Below are positions 12,201 to 21,200 of a stretch of DNA of 64,000 nt, piece by piece. A program made the position numbers and the translations under genes. The notes below the pieces were generated by a model. That model was not told the DNA's origin. It saw only the letters and a list, made by a program, of their open reading frames with translations, and made no database searches. How positions within the stretch are numbered: the stretch's first letter is position 1; each line of letters opens with the position of its first letter. The DNA comes from Larimichthys crocea (Eukaryota; Chordata; Actinopteri; Sciaenidae), in assembly GCF_000972845.2 (NCBI RefSeq), contig NC_040022.1, positions 11,205,422 to 11,269,421 of the forward strand, read 5' to 3'.

Positions 12201-15200
12201 TCCTCTGTATGGGACTGCTATCATCTGGACCGTTATTTCCACTTTTACTGTTTGGTCCGGCCTTATGGGCGTGGCCGCTCTACTGGCTTCTGCAAGGCAT
12301 CTGCAAGAGTCCGTCCCTATGCCACGCTTCTGGTGTGACGTAGCACTGGTTCCTTTTTGCTTTTGCCTTTGCTCCGGAGTTTCCCCAGGCATCCAACCCC
12401 ATCACGAAATAATATAGGTTAGTGCCTCTAGCCCCCTCTTCTCTTGGGACTTCGGGTAATTCTTCGCTTGGGATACTTGGGCTCTGGACAACTTCCTCAA
12501 TTAGTTTTCCTCACATAGTGAGCTCCCAGGGCCCTTCCCATCCTTTCTCACAGGCCTGCTGTCGATCGTCATCCATCAACGTCTCAAGTCCTGTAGTGTA
12601 GCCTGGTTGCGCGGGGTCCCTGAACACTCTCATTACCAACAGGACCTGGTTTGTGGGAAACGGTGGACATGCCATTTGCCCATACTGAGGGATGTAAGGC
12701 CATCCATGGTGTATTGCTTCCTCCAAAAGTGATCTCCTTCTACTGCACCCCTCAGCTATCATGCTATATCCTTCCAATTCCTCAGCTCCTATGTCTGGGT
12801 ACAGGGCTGGCGCTGATGGGCTGGTATCCGCGTACCTTCGCGGCTCCTCGTTTCCGCCCCTCTGGGGCGCGGCTGCAGCCACGGGTAATGCGCTCCAACT
12901 CCCTTCTCCGGGTGGCGATTCGAATCCTTTCAATGCATCCAAATACCTCCTTACTTGCCAACCTTTGGCTCTGCTCACCTGCAGAAGTCTTCCAGTTCTC
13001 AACTGGCTGGAGCAACCGCTACAGTGCAGGATGTGGGACCCATCCCACTGACAGCTACACTCTGATGGCTCCAATTTTGTCCCTCGCAGATCCCATTGAG
13101 TCATGATGATCAGCCTGGGTAGCTGGACTATACGGCATAATCCACAGACGTAAGCATCCATCACTTTTACTGGTTTATAGTGCATGTTCTTGAATTCTCT
13201 TTTTGATGCGCAATCTAGTTTTCTCAGTCCTCTGCCTGCTCAGAGTCCCGAGGTCGTTCTCCTTAGGGCTACCACCCCATAGACGGTGGCTACTCTGACG
13301 TAGGGTGGTAGGTTCTGTGTGTTAGTAGCCATTCTTGGTTCCTAGTTTCTCCTAGCTTGGAACAGACTTAAGCTGCTACTCCCTGGTTTCCTTTCTTCTT
13401 TAGTAACACTGTGTTACTATCTAAGATCTTTTCTACTATGTCGGATACTTCGTACTTAGCTTTGACTGCAGTATTCGTGGGGTGGTCGCGTGCTTTGAAC
13501 CACACTCTGTCCGACTTCGAATGGGATTCTCAGTCCTGGAGGCGCCTTTTTCTCCTCTTCGCCCTGCCCTACCTTCTTTGACACGAATGGGCGTCCGTTT
13601 AGCTCCTCTGAGGGGGAGGGCCTGTCACTTCGATGTCAGTCGTTTAGGGCCTTCCCCATCTCCAGGGTTTTGGTGCTCCATTCTTTGGTGTTGGCATTTT
13701 ACCCAATCCAATTCTTTACCAGGCCAATGGTCCGTTCCACCACCCCATTTGCCTGGGGGGTGTACGGTGGAGAGATCCTCATTACTCCGTTTTGCTGGCA
13801 CCACTGGTCCACTTGGGCATTGCGGAAATGAGTCCCATTATCCGTTCGGAGTTCTTTGGGCACTCCCAAAACGGAGCATACTTGATCCAGTATGCTAACC
13901 ACACTGCTGCCATTGATTCTTCTCACTGCTTTGACGAGTATGTACCCTGACATAGAATCCACTAGCACTAAAAGGTACTTCTCGCCCTTTTTCCCTGTAA
14001 TCCCCAGCGGGCCAGCTGCGTCCATACACACTGATCCCCAGGGTACAGTGCTCTTTATGGTGAGGCCGTCCACCCTTCTTCCTCGTCGTCCTGCATTGTA
14101 TCAACCACATACGTCGCAGTCCTTGAGGACTCAGCAGACTCGGCCTACTGGAATCCAGAGTTGCTGCTTTTCCAATTCCTTCCGTGTAGGCATGGTGCCA
14201 ACATGGCCTAGCGCTTCATGTACGGCCTGCACCACTTCTACCACGGAACCTTCGGGAACCACCCTTCCTTTGGGTGTCTGTTCCCACTTCTCTCTCCCAA
14301 CGAAGACACATCTTTAGTCATAGTTCAGCTATTTTCTTCCATAAGTCTTGGTGGGCCACCAATTTGCCCTTAGCTCCCTCATACCCATTTTCTTCCCAAA
14401 TGGTGAGGTCTTCTTTGAGCGCTTGCGCGCAATAGTGGCTGTCCGTTATTATTCTGGCTGTCTTTATTTTTCTTTTTTCCAATTCCAGCAGTCCTTCCAG
14501 GATTGCTGTCACTTCGCCTGCTTGGGCGCTTCCTGAGGCTCGACCCTTTTGTCGAAACTGCTCCTTTCCATCCTGTTTGAGGATGTAGCCCCAATACGCG
14601 GTGTCGTCTTGTCCTTTTCGTTATCCGTCGGTGTATAAAATCCATTCGTAGGATTTTTCTTCTGTTTCTTGTGGTTTCTCGGCTTTTCTGTTGGCTGGTT
14701 GTGCTGGGCCAATTTCAAGATCTGGGTCCAGCAAGATGTCCTCCCACCTTCCCCATCTTGTGTTCGTAGCTTTAGTACTTTCAATTGTCTCTTTCCTGAG
14801 GTACCGATGAACTTGGCTTTGGGTGATAACCTTGATTCCTTGCCCTTGGGCTAGATCTTTCATTGTGCCCCAGTATCTTGCCAGGACTGCCAACTCCTTT
14901 TCTTCTTGCGGGAACTTCTTCTCCACTGATGATAAGGTGTAGCTCCACAAGGTCACTATTCCCCCTCCTTCGTTTTTCACCTTCACCACTGCATCGTCGT
15001 CCTCGCAGCTTACTTGCCTGGTGGTGAGGCTCCTTGGCTCGAGCCTGATGGCGTCTTGAATCACAGCCTTTAATCGTTCCATATTTTCGTGGTCTGTTGC
15101 TTTCCAGCTCCACTTCTTCTGGGTTCCTTCCCCCGATTCTTCCCCTTTCTTTTTCAGGCAGGCATAGAGGGGCTTGGCATACTTCTGGTAGTTCGGGACA

Positions 15201-18200
15201 TGGTTCAGTTTTTCTCAGTATCCGTCCGATAGTCCCAGGTCTGCGGTGACCTGGAACCCCAGATAGTTCACCCGAAACTGACCAAATTGACATTTCTTCA
15301 GATTGAGCTTCAATCCCGCATCTGTCAATCGCTCCACCACTTGCTGTAGCCTTTGAAGGTGCTCTTCTTTGGTGTCGTCCACCAGGAATACATCGTCGAT
15401 GTAGATGGTTACTCCGAAGTCTTTCAGGACGTCCATTACAGCCGCCAGGAAGACGTTCGGGGAGTTCTTGTATCCCTGTGGCAGGCGCTGCAACACATAG
15501 GCTTTACCTTTATGTGTGAACGCCGTTTTCCCTTGTGACTGTTTGGCCAGCCTGAGGGAGAAGAATCCGTTCGCTAGGTCGATACATGACTTAAACCTCT
15601 TCACCTGGAGTGTCTTCAGCGCTCCTTGGGGGTTAATCAAACTCAAAATGGATATATTTGGATCCTAGATCCCCACAATCGTTCTTGAATCTGGCAACTG
15701 TTGCCCCTGTGATTAATTGTCTCAGCTTCTCCTTTCCTTCGGGGGAGAAGTCACTCTCCTCCAGCTTCTGCCCTGTGGCTTCTGGTATATTTACCGCTTT
15801 GTACCACTCTCTCACCGAGCTGCTCTCGGGGGCGGACACCAATCTCACTGCTCTGGACTGTAGTGTGTCCAGCCTATGCCTCAGTGATTTCCGTCCTCGC
15901 CTTGGCTCGTCAAGTCTTTTTAGATCTCAGGTTGTTAGGAGGTTGTTGGGACCTGAGCCATACTACTCCTTTCCAGATCCCATACGGCATTCTGTCTATT
16001 TCTCCGTTAGCCAGCATAATTTTTATGTGTCCTTTTGTTTCAAGGCTTCTGCGGGTCAACAACACCTCTGCCCCGGAATCCACCAGGTAGGGTTCCCCAT
16101 CCACGTTGGCATAGATGTCTTCCCCCACCCAGTAGGCATTCCTTAGGGTGACCCGCGCCTCGGACGCCATTACTTCTGTGGCCCTCCGCCCTGCATCATT
16201 GCCCGGGTGCTTTGGAGGGCCTTTCTCTGTTCTGGGGTTAGTTTATTATATTCTTCTGGAGGCAGATATCCACCTTTCTTAGCGGCTAGCTTGGACTGCT
16301 GCACTTGTTCTGTGGGGGGTCTCGACTGTTCAGTCTTGGCGCCCGCCGGGGGCCCTCTGCTGCCCATATCCTGCGCTGGTTTGGGTTTTTGGCTGATTTC
16401 CTCGTTCCTTGCCCCTTCTGCTCTCCCAATGCTGCTGGGCCAGGTCCCAGCTTTGTACCGCTGCATCCATTTGAGGCACTGTGGTGCTCCCCACAGGCAT
16501 TTTTATGAATTCTAATTCTCCCGGTTTGTTGGCAGTTACCGCTCTCAGGGTTCTTACGTATCTTGCGGGGGCTATCGCCTGCTTCAGGGTGTGTCAGGGT
16601 TTGATTTCGTTCCAACCCTGCTCGAGCCCTGGCAATGTGCGCGTCTTCATCATCCATGTCTTCCAGCACTAGCCTCTCATAGCTCTGCTGAGCCGGTTCA
16701 CTCCTATCGACTGGTTGGCTTGTAACATGACTGAGCCAAAGCCTCTTCGCATCTTCGTCAGCGGTGCCTCCTTCGACGAGTCTCCACACTTCTCTCAGAT
16801 ATTCTCTTATGTTTTCTCCCGGCCACTGGTCCCTCACCAGGAATTTGAGCTTCTTGAGCTCTTGGAAATCTTGTCCTGTGATCGGGATCGTTGCTCTTTC
16901 CGTCTTGACCCGTAGTTTAGCCTCGGGACTCTGCAGGCTCAATGGTTGCGGCGGGCCCTCGTCTTCATCTGTGGAGATTTCCTTCTGGATCTCCCTTACT
17001 ACCTTCCGCGAGTACATCACCGCAGCCTTCTTCATTCTTCTTAACATTGCATCGTGTGCAACGGCGACGTACCCTATCCGAAAATTGCTGGTTAGCTCTT
17101 TGCCCACCACCAGAGTGGGGTAGGTGGGCATCATGATGATGTTGGCCCATTCTCCCAGGGTGGCTGTTACCTCTAGCTTCAGGTTTTCTTCCAGCCTGCC
17201 TCTCCAGCTGTCTGGGATGTCGTAGCCGGTTTGGCCGGCCTCTGGCACATAGGCTTGTCTCTTGTCTTTAGTCTCCACGTATCCCCACTCAACGTCTCGC
17301 GCCATCCTCTCTGAGGCGGTCCGCACATTGTATATTTCAATATCCTTTTTTCCTCCCTTTCGCCGTGCTATTCGTAGGTCTTTACGTTCTTCGGTGGTTA
17401 GTCCAGCTACGGAGGACAGGCTACCCCACTCTTCTTGCCCATCGGAGTCCTGCTCCTCTTGGTTCGCCTGGAAGAAGGGGTCGCCTATCTCCTCTTCTTC
17501 TTCCTCCTGACGAGACTGTCTGGCTGACATGCAGGCCAAGCCGGGCGAGTTGCATTCTTGTGCCCCCTGTCGAAGCGGATAGCTTCTTCGCCGGCTCTCG
17601 TCTGGTCCTTTGGGTTCAGGAATCTGTTCATTGGGGTCCCCTTCTTGAGTTCTGTTGGTCGAGTCTCTGTGCCGAGGGCTGGCCTGGACCGAAGCTCTTG
17701 CCGGTGATGTTAACGCCTCCGGGCTTCTGGTGAATCCTTCTGGCTGCATCAAGGGCTGAGCCGGAGGCCCTGACCAGTCATTTTGCCAGCTCATGCGTTG
17801 TAGCCCTCGACCCCCTTGCTCATCTCTGGGTACAGGTGTCAACTTTATCCCTGGTTCAGATGCCGCCCTTGGTCTAGGCAGTTTACCTGCCTCGTCTCCT
17901 AATCTGGTGCTGGTCAGGATCCTTTTCTTACGCTCTTGGTCTTGACTCTTGCTGGTCACTACCACCAGTTCTTGTATGCTGCCCCACATACCTGGCATCC
18001 TCATGTACAGCTTCGCTAGTGCTATCGCGGTACTTTCGGCTTGTTCCCAGGGCATGTGGTTGGACCTCAGGCCGTCAATGCACACTACCACTCTTCTGAA
18101 TTTTATCACACTTGCTCGGCTGAGACCCTTTTCCAGCTTGGCCAGCATCTCTTTCTGGTACTCTTTGAACTCTTCGGCTCCTAGATAAGGGTCGATGGGT

Positions 18201-21200
18201 ACGTGGAGAACGGCATAGTAAGGCAATCTTGCTCCACTTGTCATTATCACCTGTCGGGCAACTTGTGTTTCCCCAGGTTTCCTGCTTTTCCTTTGCAATA
18301 TTTCATCCTTGTAGTCCTGCCCGGCCTTGCCCACCAGGTCTCTTCTAAAGGTGGCATTGTAGATTTTCAGGTTAATGTCAGTGAACACCAACGGCGTGTC
18401 TCCGTCGATCTGCCATGGGCTTCGGATCGATTGATAGACTCCAAGCTTCCCTTGACCGGGGATCTTGCGGATTTCATCCGGGAGTCGGGCTAAGGGCTGG
18501 AGGCGCTCGTCGTTCCCCCTTTCTTCTTCACTTTCGCTGTCTATTAGCGGGGGCAGATGCTTCTTTTTTTCTTTGCGTTTCCTCAGGGCTGAGGTTTGCG
18601 GCCGGGGTTGGTAGTTGGCAATCTTCCGGAGCAGCTCCCCCTGCAGGGCCAGATGTTTTCCTTGTTGTTCTGACATCCTCAGCAGTTTCCTTATGGACGG
18701 GGTGGCATCCCTATTCAGGGCTGACGGGAGGTTTAGATTCTCCTCTGGTGTGAGGCCGTGGTTAACCCTCCCGCCCTCTTCCTCGTCTGAGGTTATTTTT
18801 GTTCCGGTTGCCAGGTCTTCATCACGGCTTAGCCCTAACTCCGATCCCGATCCTGGTTCCTCCTGAGGGTTGGTCTCCGGGTCTTCCGAGTCGGTCCCCG
18901 AGCCTTGATGACCTGCCGTACTCCCTTCTTGGTCAGACGCAAGGCTTTCCTCTGGAGGGTCCTCCGGAATACTCCGGCAATCATCCTCTTGGCTCATGGC
19001 CCGGAGAAGGGCCCCTTTGTTATGCAGCAGTGCTACGTGCTTCGTGAGACTGCTACTTTTGCTGGTCGCTCTGGTATGGGCAGGATCTTCCAGGACGCAC
19101 TCTGTTCCCAGAATTCCTGCCGTCATTTTTACAATTGGGTCATATTTCTTGGATGGACTGATGAGAGCGGTTATCCGGCCTTCACACCACCGATCCATCA
19201 GGTTTATCCACCATGTTAGCCAGGTCAGGACATCTGTCTCTTTCTTGACTTCAGTGGGGTGCTTCAAAATCATGATCGCTTGGTTTCCCATTAATTGGGG
19301 CGCGTAGTAATACTCATTCCGGGCCATCGCCTCCACTATCTTCCTCTACTATCAACTGTTCTCTCTCCTCCACATATCTCATGAAGTAGTTGAGAACCGC
19401 GGGGCTCCAGCTCTGGAGGCCCTCTCCATAGAGTATAATCCGATGCGGGATCCTGGGCTTCGCTTGCTTCTCACTGGCTCCGCCAACTGACTCCACTCAG
19501 CGTTCACATGTGTCCTGAGCCTGAAAACCTCTTGTTGTGTGTCAGAAGCCTGGCTCATGAGTTAGAGACTAAGTCCTGACTCCTGCAACGTTTTGTTCAT
19601 AAATCCAATCTTATCTTCCAGGAANNNNNNNNNNNNNNNNNNNNNNNNNNNNNNNNNNNNNNNNNCTTCGGGTATTCAGCCTGACTGCTCCCGTCGGTCG
19701 CTCCTTCTTCCCGCTCCTCCTCTAGGGTCTCCGCGGGCTGGTGGCTCAGCTTCTCTCATTGGTCACCTAGCAGTAGTGCCCTCTGGCAGGACTGCTCTGC
19801 CGAGGTGCTTGGGCAGAGTCTCTCTCTACCGCACACTTGGCTTTCCTTCTCGGGTCGTCTCACACGACCAGCAGTGGATTCTTCCGCCTAGATTCCTCCT
19901 CTGCCGGCGGTTCTTTTTAGGCCCGATGAACCTTTTCATCGAGCCCCACGTTGGGCGCCACGTGTTAGATCCCGAGTTAACCCCTTTGTCCAAAGTCCAG
20001 AAAGTCCCCGATATCCACAGTCTCTCCTCGGCAGGATGAACACAAAAAGAATTCTGGTTGGTCCAGTCGAGACCCACAGCCGGTTTGGGGTGGTTAATCC
20101 TCCTTCGCTCGACTCCCAGTAGAGAGATTATTCTTCAATTGGATTGATACAAAAATATTAATATTCTCAGAAGTATTTAATTTATATATCATGCAGGTTA
20201 AAATTAAATTTTGCTCACTCACCCAGCTCTGGTTCTGGCATGAAACTGACTCCACTCAGCGTTCACATGTGTCCTGAGCCTGAAAACCTCTTGTTGTGTG
20301 TCAGAAGCCTGGCTCATGAGTTAGAGACTAAGTCCTGACTCCTGCAACGTTTTGTTCATAAATCCAATCTTATCTTCCAGGAAGGCCCCGGAACGCGTCA
20401 AAGTTGAGTGCAGCAGAGGTTTTATTTTCTTCACAGAAAATTCAACCGGTTTTCATTCATGAAGGAAAGCGTTTTTTCAGCTCAAAACATCATCTTTTAT
20501 AATGGTATAATCGCAACATTGGTACCATCCATTTTTATTCCCCTTCAATAAAATAATAGTATCAAAATCACATGATTCTCTAGTATCCAATCAAATTATT
20601 TAGGCTGGGTTTTCTAAACCTGCTAACATGGCATATATCACATCCGCTGACACAGCATGTGCTCACCCAGCCCCTACCTTGTTCAGTTTTTATTTAAACT
20701 CTGACCATCTTCCACAGCCCAGGCGAAGACACAGGGGAGTGGAGGCCTTCTGTCCGAATTTCCCCACACAATTAAGTTTCACTCATCATGCTGCACTCTG
20801 TTTTAGAAAGGGTTACAAAAAAAACAATAAGTACTTTAATGATTACATGCTTTCACACTTGTGGATTCACACTAGTTAAGGCTTACAGTGATGATTGTGT
20901 TCACCCTTGTGGATTCATACTCTCGAGGTTCTTGGCTGTGAGATTAGAATCCACCCTCGATGTTCTTGGCTATGAGTGCATTACTTACATTTTCACTACA
21001 AACCAATAATCTACTGCTAAGAGGATAATAATCCCAACCTAAAATGCTACAAAAAACATGCAATTTTATATTTATTATTATGACAGGGATGAAAAAGAAT
21101 TTAATCTACATACTAGCACAAACCTATAACAAAGCCTATAAAATATTACATTCTTTTTCCTGGTGGTCCAAAATGCCACAGGAATGCTCCCCGAGTGCTC

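Larger units (their letters stand above)
3382..20117 (-). mobile_element. Complex endogenous retrovirus, antisense in the NLR intron
   Basis: Both ends share the terminal sequence TGTTAGATCCCGAGTTAACC. On the minus strand the order is: 5' LTR remnant (19963-20117), PBS (19943-19960), leader, gag, pro, RT, RNase H, integrase, four small ORFs, env, two more ORFs, polypurine tract (4876-4885) and 3' LTR (3382-4875). The internal region is about 15.1 kb, including a 1338-bp mariner-type insertion and a ~0.75-kb L2 insertion, so the element itself carried roughly 13 kb. The LTR stretches that can be compared (133 bp) differ at one base, suggesting a fairly recent insertion. The PBS matches tRNA-Lys1,2, also used by spumaviruses and some betaretroviruses and lentiviruses; the RT resembles class III/spuma-like RT most by eye. 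Family placement needs a phylogeny. The copy cannot be intact: pol has stops and frameshifts, env and the 3' ORF are interrupted, and the 5' LTR is truncated. Confidence 0.92.

Noticed and set aside
16305..19307. Plus-strand open frames opposite gag
   Set aside because: Shadows of the long minus-strand Gag frame; Cys/Ser/Pro-rich composition expected of the reverse complement, no domain.
3382..20117. Assignment to epsilonretroviruses (walleye or snakehead type)
   Set aside because: The PBS is tRNA-Lys1,2 rather than the primers I associate with those viruses, and RT motifs read closer to class III/spuma-like; left open.
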